Assembly: GCA_018398585.1 (NCBI GenBank)
Contig: JAGTTD010000016.1
Location: forward strand, 20,879,212 to 20,943,211
Direction of reading: 5' to 3'
DNA: 64,000 nucleotides
Origin: Simmondsia chinensis
Lineage: Eukaryota; Streptophyta; Magnoliopsida; Caryophyllales; Simmondsiaceae
The notes under the pieces were generated by a model. The model was given only the letters and a program-made list of their open reading frames with translations, had not been told where the DNA came from and did no database searches. The first letter of the stretch is position 1, and each line of letters starts with the position of its first letter. This document shows positions 1-11,310 of this stretch, piece after piece. The translations under genes were made by a program, and so were the position numbers.

Positions 1-358
1 CCTTTTTGGAATAAATTTTTTTTTTTTACCCAGTTGCAGAGCATGAAAAGGAGCGCCCCTAGCCACTAGTGCCACTACCACAATGATAGATGCATTACCC
101 AATGCTTATAAACTAGTGAGGAGCATCCGGCCTTAATGAGATTTGCCTTTATCCATCAGAAAGGGGGGGAGTCTATGCAATCCAATTGCTTCCACCTCTT
201 CTAGTGCACACCTTCTCCACTAAATAACCAACTTCCTTATTGACCTTGTTGTGGATGCTTTAAGGATGACACTCATGGTCATATGGTATTGTTTTTTGCG
301 TCTTTCCAGTAGATTCTTAGTTAAATATAATAAAAGATGAGAATAACATTCTAGAGAC
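1..358. other. Unassigned AT-rich flank
   Basis: I see no gene, RNA or transposon protein here on either strand. There is a short T-run near 18-29 and an otherwise ordinary mixed sequence with many stops in all frames. Confidence 0.5.
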
Positions 359-359
359 T

Positions 360-457
360 CTTGAATCATGAGTTAAAATCAGAGTAATCTCTGAACTTTT
401 AACTTTATCAAATATACCCTTTGAACTATCGGTCAAAATTAATGTCCCCCGTCCCCC

Positions 458-497
<40 letters not shown>

Positions 498-1350
498 GAA
501 GAAAACACACAGACACTTCTAATTTCATCAAAGAATCCCCAAACTATTGGTGAAAATCAATATACGACCTCAATTTCACACATTCGAACTATTAGCCAAG
601 ATTAATTTAATTCCCTAATTTCAAATTTTGTCAAAGACATCTGAAACTATAAAAAAATTTGATATTTGGTAATATATTTTATAGGTGTTCTAAGATTTTA
701 AAATATGTTTGAGCTATCCTGAACTTTGCAACTTTTTTTTTCAAGTATTATCCCTATAACTCCATTAAGATTCTGCTAAATTATGTTGAAGTGGCACATA
801 AAATGGAAAGAAAGTATCTAAAACATAATTTAACTACCATTTGTAATTAAAATAATTTAATACTTAAAATAATTTTAAAAATATAGAACTCCCTAAGTGG
901 CCAATAAATAATTTTAAGAATAAAAAAATACGATCTTATTTTTTTGTTATTTAAGATGATTTAAAATATGAGTGTCAGTTTTTCCACTATTTATATTATT
1001 TTCTAAGTCTCATGTTAACAAATTTGTTTTTATCAGACATGTTAGCTTAATTTGATGGAATCTTAATGTAGTTATGTGAATGATACGTGAAGAAAAGTCA
1101 CCAAAATTCAGTTTATCATAAAATTATTTTAGAACTTTGGACACCTGAAAAATTTATTATCTCAGGATAACTAAACCAAATTTTCTTTGAATTCTTTAAT
1201 TATTGGAGGTTTTTGATAACATTTTAAAATTTGGAATCAAATTATTTTTAATTAGTAGTTTGAGGGTCTCTTTGATAAAATTAGAAGTTGAGGGCGTCAC
1301 TTTTGTTTTAACCAATAGTTCAACTACTTTGATTCTGACCAATAATTAAG
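360..1350. repeat. Decayed ~1-kb inverted-repeat element
   Basis: The left arm (about 360-450 and 700-800) and the right arm (about 1040-1350) are imperfect reverse complements. Both carry the phrases TCAAAATTAA, TTTATCAAA, TTTGAACTAT and CATTAAGATTC in inverse order. The arms are diverged and the centre is AT-rich, so it could be a foldback or MITE-like element. No coding capacity or clear target duplication is visible. A related phrase set recurs at 34690-35100. Confidence 0.45.
459..497. repeat. Poly-C(29)/poly-A(10) tract
   Basis: Twenty-nine consecutive C are followed directly by ten A. Shorter C-runs broken by single G and T precede it. Long C homopolymers are rare in plant nuclear DNA; two more occur in this window at 40663-40694 (as G on this strand) and 47713-47735. 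Confidence 0.9.
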
Positions 1351-1425
1351 GAAGTCTGTATAAATATCATCCAAAGAATTAGATGCAAGCCTATAAATTA
1401 ATTAATTTTATTTAGGTTACCGGAA

Positions 1426-1535
<110 letters not shown>

Positions 1536-1582
1536 TTTCATTTGAGGTAAAGATAGTGTTATAAGGCCTTAAGGACAACCTC

Positions 1583-2466
1583 TTAAGAGAGGGAATCCCA
1601 AGGCCTCCACTCAAGAAATAGAGAGGAGAGTACGGGAGGGAGTATGGTTTGACAGAGAAACGCCCATACTTTCATGGCCAGCATTTTCCAATCAATCGAC
1701 CGACCAATTTGCCTCTCTAAAGACATAGTTGAAAGAGACTTGCTCAAAGACAGAGCAAATGAAATGAATGCCCTGGTCATAATATATGCAGGGATTGAAT
1801 ACTCTCTATTGAGAGACTTTATAACTTCATTATCACATTCGAGAACAACTTTACGGCCCCTCTCCTTATAGCATGGAGAAGAACATCTCTAGTAGTAATA
1901 GTCTTAGCTATGATAACAAGAGCCTGCCCAAGCTTTCTAGCCTCTTCCCTTGTTTAAAACCATCAAAATTAACCTTCAACCATCCTTACCTAGGCAAGTA
2001 CCAGGAGACCTACTTTGAATAACGCTTACTAGTTAGGTCACCCGGGTGACTCACTACTTCCCCATCCTCCATACTACTACGGAAAGTCCATTCATAAGCA
2101 ATATGTCTAGCAAGGAGTATTGGTCTGACCGAGCATGACCTTGTAACATTTAAGATAGCTTTATACCGTCTTTCCAAATTTACCAACAAAGGAGAATGAA
2201 CTTTGGGAGATTCCTGCTTCTCTTTCGAGTTCTCAATTCATCTGCTAAGATGAGGCCATGCAAGATTGAGGCCTACCATCTCAGGGACACAACCATTCGC
2301 CAAATCTCAATAGCACGTAGACATGATAGAAGGATATGGGGAGTGTCTTGATTCACCGAGCCACACCAAACACAGGCCTGAGCCTGCCTAGGGATGCACT
2401 TGCAAATTTGGACTCCGGTTGCAAGGAAGTCATGTAGGGCTTACCATAGAAAAATGTTAACCTCAG
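1583..2466 (-). pseudogene. LINE1 ORF2 C-terminus: reverse-transcriptase zinc-binding and RNase H remnant
   Basis: Minus-strand translation near 2466-2250 gives FLWKALHDFLATGV, then QACVWCGSVNQDTPHILLSC, the zinc-binding motif (CxxC...HILxxC) of plant LINE ORF2 proteins. Downstream, about 1870-1583, is the tail of a degraded RNase H domain, ending with LAMKVWAF. Several stops and frameshifts interrupt it. This is the ordinary continuation missing from the inner array units, so it marks the 3' side of the original element. At 2461-2470 it begins with the same GGGGA that forms the array junctions. Confidence 0.75.
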
Positions 2467-3676
2467 AGGGGATGTCAAGGTCACAAATCCATTTAAATTA
2501 CCACGTGTTCTTATCAATCCAATCAAGATTATGGGTTAGCCAAGTGGTCGAGTTAACATTGAATTTGCCAAAGTCGTAAAACCATAAAAGAGCTTATCTT
2601 CCACCTCTAATTTGGGGATTGGGACCCCCAAGGTATTACTAATAGTCTCATGGGGTACAACCCTTCTGAGTTTCTCTAGATTTCATTCCCCATTCTCTAC
2701 GAAATCCACTACTTTAAGAGATATATCAGCATCTCCACTATCCTTCCCTAGACAGCTGATATGAGGATGATTAGAGACCTACCCATCAAGCCAAAAGTTG
2801 ACCTTCTTCCCATTCCCTATCTTTCATCTCAAACCTTTACATAGAATGGATCTAGCTGCTAAGATTCTCGTCCAGGTAGGAGAATCAGAGTGCTTCCCCT
2901 TATAACTCATAAAATCTTCCTAATTAAGATATTTTCTACTCACTACATTCACCCACAAATTTTCGTCCTCCATAATTCTCCATCCCAACTTAGAGAAAAA
3001 AGACCATGTTGATTGCTTCCAATTTTCATAAACCCAGGTCCCCCGCCCCTTTGGGCCTGCAAATCGTATTCCTGGCAATCATATTCATGTCATCCTTATC
3101 TCTAGATTTCTAGAAGAATCTTCAGCACAAGCTAACACCTTTATTACACACTTTTTTGGAAGCTTTAAACTTTGCATAATATGACAAGACATGGAATCTA
3201 AAGAAGACTGGATCATAGTATCTCTTCCAGTCTTTGACAGGCGTTCGACCTTCCAATTAGCAATTTTTTCTTGACATTTTACCAACTATCTTAGACACCA
3301 CTCCCGTATTGAACCTTCCAGAGCCAAAGTAGCATCAAAGTATTTTCCCAAGTTTGGAGATGTTGGAATATCGACCGATCATTGATCCTATATCTTAGCT
3401 ACCTATTTGTGGTCCTGGAGAAGATGATGCTTGACTTCTACAGATTCACCAATTGCCCTGAATCTGCATAGTATTACTAAATCACATTTCTAAGTGTATC
3501 TACCGCTTCCATACAGGCATAATAAAATAAAAGACAGTCATCATCAAACAAAAGACACGGAATAGTAGGAGTACCTCTAGCAACCTTAATACCAAATCGC
3601 AGATTTCTTCAACTAACCTTGGTCATGGAGATTAGAAACTAAGGCTTCAAAACAAAGGACAAATAGGTAAGGAGAT
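2467..3676 (-). repeat. LINE1 array unit 1 (3'-most)
   Basis: About 1.2 kb of ORF2 from the RT palm (FADD region) through the thumb, the KVNFWLDWW linker and the WLAHNLDW segment. A short piece at 3085-3285 reads KIANWKVERLSKTGRDTMIQ, which is RT thumb. It has many frameshifts. It joins the true C-terminal part at its low-coordinate end. Confidence 0.75.
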
Positions 3677-4841
3677 GTCTAGGTCCCAAATCCATCTAAA
3701 TTCCCATGTGTTCCTATCAGCGTAATCAAGATTATGAGCCAGTCAAGTGGTCAAGTTAACATTAAATTTGCCAGAGCTGGTAAAACCCCATTAGAGCCTA
3801 TCTTCTACCTCTGATCTGGGGATTGGGACCCCCATGATGTTACTTCTCTTGATTTAATTCCCTGTTCTCTATGACATCAGCTACTTTCAGAGATACATCA
3901 ACATCCCTACTATCCTTCCCTAAACAACTGATATGAGGGTGGTTAGGGACCCACCAATCAAGCCAAAAGTTGACCTTCTTCCCATTCCCTATCTTCCATC
4001 TCAAACGTTTACACAGAATAGATCTAGCTGCTATGATTCTCTTCCAAGTAGGGGAATCAAAGTTCTTCCCCTTGTAGCTCATAAAATTTTCCTCATTAAG
4101 ATATCTCTCTCTGACTACCTCCTCGCACAAATTTGCTTCCTCGATAACTCTTCATCCTAACTTACAAAGAAAGTCCATGTTGATTGCTTCTAATTTTCTC
4201 AAACCCAGGCCGCTTGCCTCTTTGGGCTTGCAAATCTTATTCTTGGCCATCATATTCATGCTATCCTTGTCTTTAGATTTTCAGAAGAATCTACATCACA
4301 AGTCATCAACTTTATTAAACATTTTTTGGAAGCTTAGAACATTGCATAATATGACTAGGCATGGACTCTAGAGAAGACTAGATCAGAGCAACTCGTCCAG
4401 CCTTAGACAGAAACCCAACTTTCCAAATAGAAAATTTTCCATGACATTTTGCCAGCTATCTTAGACGCCACTCCTATATTGAACCTTCTAGAGCCAAAGA
4501 AGCAGCCAAGGTATTTTCCAAAGTTCCGAGATATTGGAGTATTGATCGATCACTGATCCTATGTCTTAGCTACCTATCTATGTTCATGGAGAAGATGATG
4601 GCTGACTTCTTCGAGTTGTCAAATTGCCCAAAATCTGCACAACATTTCCCAGATCACATTTCTAAGCCTATTTACCGCTTTGATACATGCATTACAAAAT
4701 AAATGACAGTCATCAGCGAACAAAAGACACAGAATAGTAGGAGTACCTCTAGCATTCTTAATAACAATCGCAAATTTCCTCAACTGACTTTTGTCATGGA
4801 GATTAGAAGCTAAGGCTTCAAGTCAAAGGATAAATAGGTAA
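3677..4841 (-). repeat. LINE1 array unit 2
   Basis: Same segment as the other units, about 1165 bp. The open stretch 3840-4130 (96 codons, minus) reads through YLNEENFMSYKGKNFDSPTW and KVNFWLDWWVPNHPHISCLG, typical of the linker before the zinc-binding domain in plant LINE ORF2 proteins. It starts and ends at the GGGGATGTC junction. Confidence 0.8.
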
Positions 4842-6018
4842 GGGGATGTCAAGGTCCCAATTCCATCTAAATTCCCATGTGTTCCTATGAGCCCAATCAA
4901 GATTACGGGCTAGCCAAGTGGTTGAGTTAGCACTGAATTTGCTAGAGCTTGTAAACCCGCAATAGAGCTTATGTTTCACCTTTGATTTGGGGATTGGGAC
5001 CCCCAAGAAATTATTAGTAATCTCATGGGGTAGCACTCTTCTGAGTTGCTTTAGATTCCATTCCCCACTCTATATGAAATCTGCTACTTTCAGAGATATA
5101 TCAACATCCTTACTAACATTTCCTAGATAGTTGATTTGGGGATGATTAGAGAGGCCCACCAATCAAGCCAAAAGTTGACCTTCTTCCCATTCCCTATCTT
5201 CCATCTCAAATAATTACACATAATAGATCTAGCAGTCAGGATTCCCGTCCTGGCAGGGGAATCAGAGTTCTTCCCCTTATAACTCATTAAATCTTCCTTA
5301 TTTGAATATCTCCCTTTGACTACCTTCACCCACAAATTTTCATCCTCGATAACTCTCCATCCCAACTTACAAAGAAAGGCCATGTTGATCGCTTTAAATT
5401 TATCAAATACAGGCCCCCCGCACCTTAAGGCCTGCGAATTTTTTTCCTGGCGATCGTATTCATGCCATCCTCTTCTCTAGATTTCCAGAAGAATCGTTCA
5501 CACAAGCCGTCACCTTTATTACACAATTCTTTTGGAAGCTTAAAATAGTGCGTAATATGACATGGCATGGACGCTAGAGAAGACATTTGAGTAACTTTTC
5601 CAGTCTTAAACAGAAGCCTGACCTTCCAATTAAAAAAATTTCCTTGACATTTTACAAACTATCATAGATGCCACTTCCATATTTAACTTTCCACAGACAA
5701 AGTAGTAGCCAAGGTATTTTCCCATGTTCGGAGATACTGGAATATCGACCTATCATTGATTCGATGCCTTAGCTGTCAATTTGTGTTCGTGGAGAAGATG
5801 ATGCGTGACTTCTCCGGGTTTGCCAATTGCCTTGAATTTGCACAATATTCCTGGATCACATTTCTATGGCTATCTGCCACTTCCATATAGGCACTACAAA
5901 ATAAAAGATAGTCATTCAACGAACTCAAGCAATCTTAATACCAATTGCAGATTTCTTCAACTAACCTTGGTCATGTAGATTATAAGCTAAGGCTTCAAGA
6001 CAAGCATAAATAGGTATG
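4842..6018 (-). repeat. LINE1 array unit 3
   Basis: About 1177 bp. Open stretches at 5123-5383 and 4818-5036 (minus) hold FLCKLGWRVIEDENLW, the KVNFWLDWW motif and the WLARNLDWAHRNTWEF segment. The second runs across the unit junction into WDLDIPLPIYPLT, showing that the zinc-finger frame reads the next RT segment in the wrong frame. Confidence 0.8.
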
Positions 6019-6874
6019 GGGATGTCAAGGTTCCAAATCCATCTAAATTCCCGCCTATTCCTATCAACTCAATCAAGATTATGGGCTAGCCACATGGTCG
6101 AGTTAACACTGAATTTGCCAAAGCTCGAAAAACCCCAATAGAGCTTATCTTCCACCTCAAATTTGGGAACTAGGACCCTCAAGATATTACTAATACTCTC
6201 ACAGGGTACCACCCTTCTGCATTTCTCAAGATTCCACTTCCCATTCTCTATGAAATCTACTACTTTCATAGATATATCAACATCCCTAATAACCTTCCTC
6301 GATAGCTAATTTGAGGATGATTAGAGACGCACCAATCAAGCCAAAAGTTGACCTTCTTCCCATTCCCTATCTTCCATCCCAAGCCTTTACATAGAATAGA
6401 TCTAGCTGCTAGGATTCCCGTCCAGGCAGGGGAATCTGAGTTCTTCCCCTTATTCCTATTAGAAAATTACTTTAACATTTTACCAAATTTCTTAGATGCT
6501 ACTCCCATATTGAACCTTCCAGAGTCAAAGTAGAATCCAATTATTTTCCCAAGTTCGGAGATATTGAAATACCAAGCCATCATTGATCCTATGTCATAGC
6601 TGCCTATTTGTGTTAGCGAAGAAGATGATGCCTAACTTCTCCTGGTTCACCAATTGCCACAAATCTGCACAGTATTCCTAGATCACATTTCTATGGGTAT
6701 CTAGAGATTCCATACAAGCATAGCAAAATAAATGACAGTCATCAACAAATAAAAGACACGGAATAGTAGGAGTACCTCTAGCAATCTTAATGCCAATCAC
6801 AGAATTCCTCAATGGATCTTGGTCATGGAGATTAGAAGCTAAGTCTTCAAGACAAGGGATAAAAGGTAAGAGGA
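6019..6874 (-). repeat. LINE1 array unit 4, internally deleted
   Basis: About 856 bp, roughly 310 bp shorter than its neighbours. The deletion point is near 6453, where the sequence jumps from the KGKN segment to the RT thumb. The open stretch 6069-6269 (minus) keeps KLYWGFSSFGKFSVNSTMW. Confidence 0.75.
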
Positions 6875-6960
6875 TGTCAAGGTCCTAAATCCATCTAAAT
6901 TTCCGCGTGTTCCTGTCAGCGCAATCAAGACTATGGGCTAGCCAAGTGGCCAAGTTGAGA
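6875..6960 (-). repeat. LINE1 array unit 5, left fragment
   Basis: The first 86 bp of a unit (junction plus the ADRNTRKFRWI segment) stop abruptly at about 6960, where copia A integrase sequence begins. The rest of the unit resumes at 16864 with about 165 bp missing, so a deletion accompanied or followed the insertion. Confidence 0.75.
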
Positions 6961-7504
6961 CTATTTGGTATGGATTTTACGATGTCAATGTAGGGAAATC
7001 TTGTTTCGTCAAAATTTACATGTTGATTTATGTACATTCGTTTGTTTTTAGGGTCAAAGCAAATGTAGCCCTTATATCGGGCAGCATAACCAAGGAAAGT
7101 GCAAGTAGTTGATCGGAGGGCCAATTTATGAGGGGCATAGGGTGTGGGGTTGGGATAACCTGCACACCCAAAGACACGAAAATGTTTATAATTTACGGGT
7201 GTTTCAAAAAGTTTTTGAAAGGGAAATGTGTTTGATAGAAGAGGAGTACGAAGGCAATTTATGATGAAATAGCTAGTACAAAAAGAATCATCCCAAAATT
7301 CATAAGCTAAATTTGAATGTATTAGTCCGTGCCATTGTTGATGCTTGCATTTTGTCACCCCATTTTGTTGTGGGGTATCAGGACATGACATCTAAAAATG
7401 AATTCCAACATTGTGGTATAAAGAGTTCATGCATCAATTATCTAATTCACCACCACTATCACTTTAAAATTTTTTATTTTGGAATCAAATTGATTTTCAA
7501 CTAG
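6961..7504 (-). pseudogene. Copia A integrase, C-terminal part
   Basis: Minus-strand translation gives CPDTPQQNGVTKCKHQQ, the catalytic-Glu region of copia integrases (family CPHTPQQNGVAERKHRHI), here with the Glu lost. HFRVFGCAGYPNPTPY and KLALRSTTCTFLGY follow, the usual post-catalytic GCxxYP and CxFLGY motifs. It reads cleanly to about FDETRFPY and then ends at the LINE1 junction. Codons upstream (7392-7504) are frameshifted. Confidence 0.8.
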
Positions 7505-7703
7505 GTTTTTAAAAGTGGAAAATATGTCAAAAACTTCATATTTTTGTTGCATCAAGTACAGCTAAGCGAACCTTGAAAAATCATCAATAAAGAGAATATA
7601 ATACTTGAACCGAGAATTTGATAACATAGGCAATTGCCAAACGTCAGAATGTATTAATTGTACATGTGAGGTTGTCTTATGCATTACACATTCAAATGGA
7701 AAC

Positions 7704-8286
7704 TTACAAGATTTTTCCTAAACAACAAGATTTTGAAAATTTAACAGTTGAAAGAAATTGATTCTTACACAAAGTCTTAAGAGCAGAACTACCTAGGCGT
7801 CCTAGCCTTTGGTGCCACAACTCTCCTGATTTGACACTTGCTAGAAGTCCAGTGTCATGTGGAGAGAAACTATAGAGAGGTCCATTATTGGGTGCTTGTT
7901 GAAGCGGATTCCCCGTAGCATTGTCCTCGACACAAAAGAGGTTAGAGTCAAATTCAACCGTATAGTTATTGTCCTGACATAATTGTTTAATGGAAAGCAA
8001 ATTATGTGCAAGGTTTGGCACAAGCATGACATTAGTGTTTTTGAAGTGTGGGTATAGTTGTACGTCCCACATGTGCTACAGATAGTATTGCTCAATTTCC
8101 AACAAAAACACATTTATGACCAAAATAAGGAAGAAGGTTAGAGAGTATACCTGAGCTAGGCATCATATGGTTGGAAGCGTCGGAGTCGGGGTACAGATTG
8201 TAGTCATGCGGTTCTCAAATAGTCATGGCTGCAAATGATTGATTGGGATCGGGGTAGGCTTTTGTGTCAAATCGGTGTGGGCATGC
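7704..8286 (-). pseudogene. Copia A protease end and gag-pre-integrase domain
   Basis: The protease active site appears as YPDSDASNHM (Gly of DSGA replaced by Asp), followed by NLAHNLLSIKQLCQDN, the LxxVL-type end of copia proteases. Next is GELWHQRLGRLGSSALKTL, the H-x-x-LGH-type zinc-binding pre-integrase motif, and a single SCCLGK in place of the usual CxxC. Frameshifts separate the parts. Confidence 0.75.
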
Positions 8287-8291
8287 AGTAG
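8287..8291. other. Target-site duplication of copia B (left)
   Basis: AGTAG immediately precedes the left LTR and is repeated at 13036-13040 after the right LTR: a perfect 5-bp duplication. Confidence 0.9.
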
Positions 8292-8744
8292 TGTGTGAAA
8301 GTAAACAATATCCCGGTATACAATCCGAATCAAATATCACGACAATAAACGAGAAATATATGGACTAAAAGTGAAAAGAAACAATCGACACAATGATTTG
8401 CGTGGAAACCCCTTTACGATCAAAAGGGGAGAAAACTACAGGCGAAGATCGGAGCTTTTATTATTGAATCAAAAGAAGAATTACAATATCCTTCTCACAC
8501 TCAATTTATTGGTGGCGGCGCCGCTGGGAAAACCTCACTTTGTATTGGATACCTAATGACGTAACCCTACTTCCATATTTATAGGCGCTGGGAAAACGCG
8601 GTTCTCGATTGAATCGGCTTACTCTTTGGATGCGTCCTACTTTTACATAACTTTCCCGATCGATCGAGCTCCACCCCGATCGATCGGCCTCCTCATGACT
8701 TCTCTTCTTTAAATACCAAGTAATTTTGAGACATTTTCCTAACA
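8292..8744 (-). repeat. Copia B 3' LTR
   Basis: 453 bp, starting TGTGTGAAAG and ending TTTTCCTAACA on the plus strand. It is about 90 percent alike by eye to 12591-13035 and has small indels. It contains a TATTTATAGGCG-type TATA region near 8577 and a palindromic GATCGATCG motif near 8660 and 8680. Confidence 0.9.
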
Positions 8745-8758
8745 AATCTCCACCTTGG
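8745..8758 (-). other. Copia B polypurine tract
   Basis: On the minus strand AAGGTGGAGATT directly abuts the TGTTAGG start of the 3' LTR. This is the usual plus-strand primer sequence of this group of plant copia elements. Confidence 0.85.
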
Positions 8759-8869
8759 CTCAAAATTAACATCAACAATAAAACAACTCCACCTTCTCCA
8801 CAAACGCCCCCTCAACTGGGGCTAACATACATCAAACTGAAAGACCCACCAAATTTGAGCAATGCTTGA

Positions 8870-9503
8870 ATTTTCTCCCTGGTAGAACCTTAGTGAACAT
8901 GTCAGCTGGATTGTCTGTAGTCCCAATCTTCTTCAACTCCACCTTCCGCTAGTCAATCAGATATCTAATAAAATGATGCTTCACATCTATATGCTTCGTT
9001 CAATCATGATGTGACATCTGATCTTTCGCTAGGTGAATGGCAGACTAACTATCACAGTAGACTCTAACTGTGCCCTACTCGACACTGATTTCAGTGATCA
9101 AACCTCTCAACCAGACAGCTTCTTTGAATGCTTCTGTGACTGCCATATACTCGACCTCGGTAGTAGACTGTGCTGTAGCAGGCTGTAAACACGCTTTCCA
9201 ACTGATAACTGTGTCACCTAAACAAAACACATACCTTGATGTGGACTTCCTCTTATCAAGGTCTCCACCATAATCAGAATCTACATACCCAACCAAACAG
9301 CACTTACTTTTCCCATATTCCAAACACAAATCAGAAGTTCCAAGAAGATACCTAAGAATCCACTTTACCGCATGCCAATGCTCTTTACCGGGATTCGCCC
9401 TGTACCTACTAACTCTGCTCACTGCAAAAGCAATATCTGGACGCGTACAAACCATTGCATACATAATATTGCCCACTGCACTAGAATAGGGAATCTGAGA
9501 CAT
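8870..9503 (-). pseudogene. Copia B RNase H domain
   Basis: Minus-strand translation begins SQIPYSSAVGNIMYAMVCTR, then VGYVDSDYGGDLDKRKSTS (first catalytic Asp), STTEVEYMAVTEAFKEAVWL (catalytic Glu) and, past two TAG stops at 9075-9077 and 9045-9047, VYCDS and KHIDVKHHF (remaining acidic and His positions). A TGA replaces Arg near 9000. The domain then reads to the polypurine tract. The catalytic set is recognisable but the frame is broken. Confidence 0.85.
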
Positions 9504-10350
9504 GTACCTGACATCCTCCTCAGTCTAAGGCAAATCTAATGCTGACAGTCTGAAGTGAGTTGCTAAGGGCGTGCTAACTAGATTAGCATCCTTCATATGA
9601 AGCCTGTCGAACACCTTCTCAATATACTTCTCCTAAGACAAGTATAATTTTTTGGTTTTTCGGTCTCTACGAATTTCCATGCCTAAGATCTTCTTAGCTG
9701 CTCCAAGATCTTTCATCTCAAACTCACTTTTCAACATAGATTTCAAGTCATCAACATTCTTCATGTCTCGTGCTGTAATCAACATATCATCAACGTACAA
9801 AAGCAAATAAACAAAGCCTGAATCAGTCTTTCCAAAATACACACAACTGTAATACTTACTCCTGATGTACCCATGACCTGTCATGAACTGATCAAATCTC
9901 CTATACCACTGCCTAGAAGATTGCTTCAAACCATATAAAGACCTTTTAAGCAAACCCACATGATCTTCCTTTCTTTCTATAACAAAACCCTCAGGCTGAT
10001 GCATAAAGATACTCTCTTCTAGTTCACCATGCAAAAATGCAGTCTTTACATCGAACTGCTCAAGTTCTAAGTCATGCATAACAACTAAAGACAAAAGTGC
10101 ATGAATCGAGGTATGTCTAACTACAGGTGAAAATATGTCATGAAAATCAACACCCTGTACCTAACTGTAGCCTTTAGCTACCAAACGTGCCTCGTATCTT
10201 GCATCTTCAACTCTAGGAATGCCCTCTTTTCTTTTAAAGGCCCATTTGCAACCTATCAGTCTTTTCCCTATTTGAGGCTTAAGCAGTTCCCAAGTATGAT
10301 TCTTATGAAGAGACTACATCTCTTCATTCATAGCAACGATCCACTTCTCA
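9504..10350 (-). pseudogene. Copia B reverse transcriptase
   Basis: The long open part (9633-10094) contains EQFDVKTAFLHGELEE (first catalytic Asp region), SLYGLKQSSRQWY and LLLYVDDMLITA, the YVDD catalytic box, all intact. It ends at a TAG (9633-9635) within KKLYLS-Gln. Upstream (10095-10350) is the RT start with KWAFKRK, broken by TAG at 10161-10163 and 10314-10316. Another TAG lies at 9525-9527 between RT and RNase H. Each replaces a family Gln. Confidence 0.88.
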
Positions 10351-10359
10351 GCATCTGAT

Positions 10360-11282
10360 CTCGATACAGCCTCTGAATACTAAGTAGGCTCACTGTCATC
10401 TAAAGATTCAGCAGTAGTGAGGGCATAAGCAATCATCTCCTCATACCCATATCTCTCAGGAGGCCTGATCTGACACCTCGGTCCACCACCAGCTATAGTA
10501 CTGTTCTCCACCTGCTAACCTGTTTCTGCATTATCAATAATAGCATCAAAAACTCGTACCTGAGGTGCTGGAATACTCTCTAGCTGAACGACATGCTGAT
10601 TTGACTATATCTCTGTAACGTTTGGTGTCTCAACCTGAACTGTATCACTGTCAATGGAGGGTGTGTGTGGCGGATTAAGCAGAGCAGACTCATCAAAGGT
10701 AACATCTCTACTAGTCAGAAACTTCTGAGCACTTGGATCCCACAATCTATATCCCTTCACACCAGACGAATAACCAAGAAAGATGCATTTCTTGGCCCTA
10801 GGCTCCAGCTTTCCATCATTAATATATGCATATGCAGGACAACCAAATACTTTAATTTGAGAATAATCAGAAGTAGAACCAGACCCTACCTCATCAAAAG
10901 TAGAACCACACCCTACCTCCTTAGGTGTCTTCATCTGCAATAAAGAATGCGGTGTCCTGTTCACAAGATAGCAAGCCATGCTAACTGCTTCTGCCCACCA
11001 TTCTCTTTTCAAGTCTGCATTTTAAAGCATACATTGAGCCTTCTCAAGTAACGTCATGTTTAATCTTTCAGCCACTCCATTTTGCTAAGGTCGACATGTA
11101 CATGTCCTGTGTCTGACTATACCTTGATCTTCACAAAATCGAGTGAAGTCACCTTCATCAAACTCAAGACCATTATCAGTCCTCAACCTTTTGATCAGCT
11201 TCCCTGTCTGTTTTTTAAGCAGAGTCTTCCATTTCTTGAAGATATCATACACTTCATTTTTCTGCTTCAGAAAATAGACCAA
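10360..11282 (-). pseudogene. Copia B integrase core and C-terminal region
   Basis: 11085-11282 reads MVYFLKQKNEVYDIFKKWK and LRTDNGLEFDEGDF (second catalytic Asp). The catalytic Glu region follows across a TAG at 11085-11087 (RP-Gln-QNGVAER) and a TAA near 11022. 10605-11012 then gives SMACYLVNRTPHSLLQMKTP, VFGCPAYAYINDG, CIFLGYSSGVKGYRLWD and FDES, the normal post-catalytic order. It repeats the short phrase VGCGSTFDE/VGSGSTSDY, a small internal duplication. A one-base loss near 11283 shifts the frame at KVWVYF. Further TAGs lie at 10605, 10515 and 10380. Confidence 0.87.
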
Positions 11283-11310
11283 ACTTTACATGAGTAATCA
11301 TCAGTAAACA

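Noticed and set aside
317..508. 63-codon minus-strand frame with a polyglycine run
   Set aside because: It is the poly-C tract read on the minus strand.
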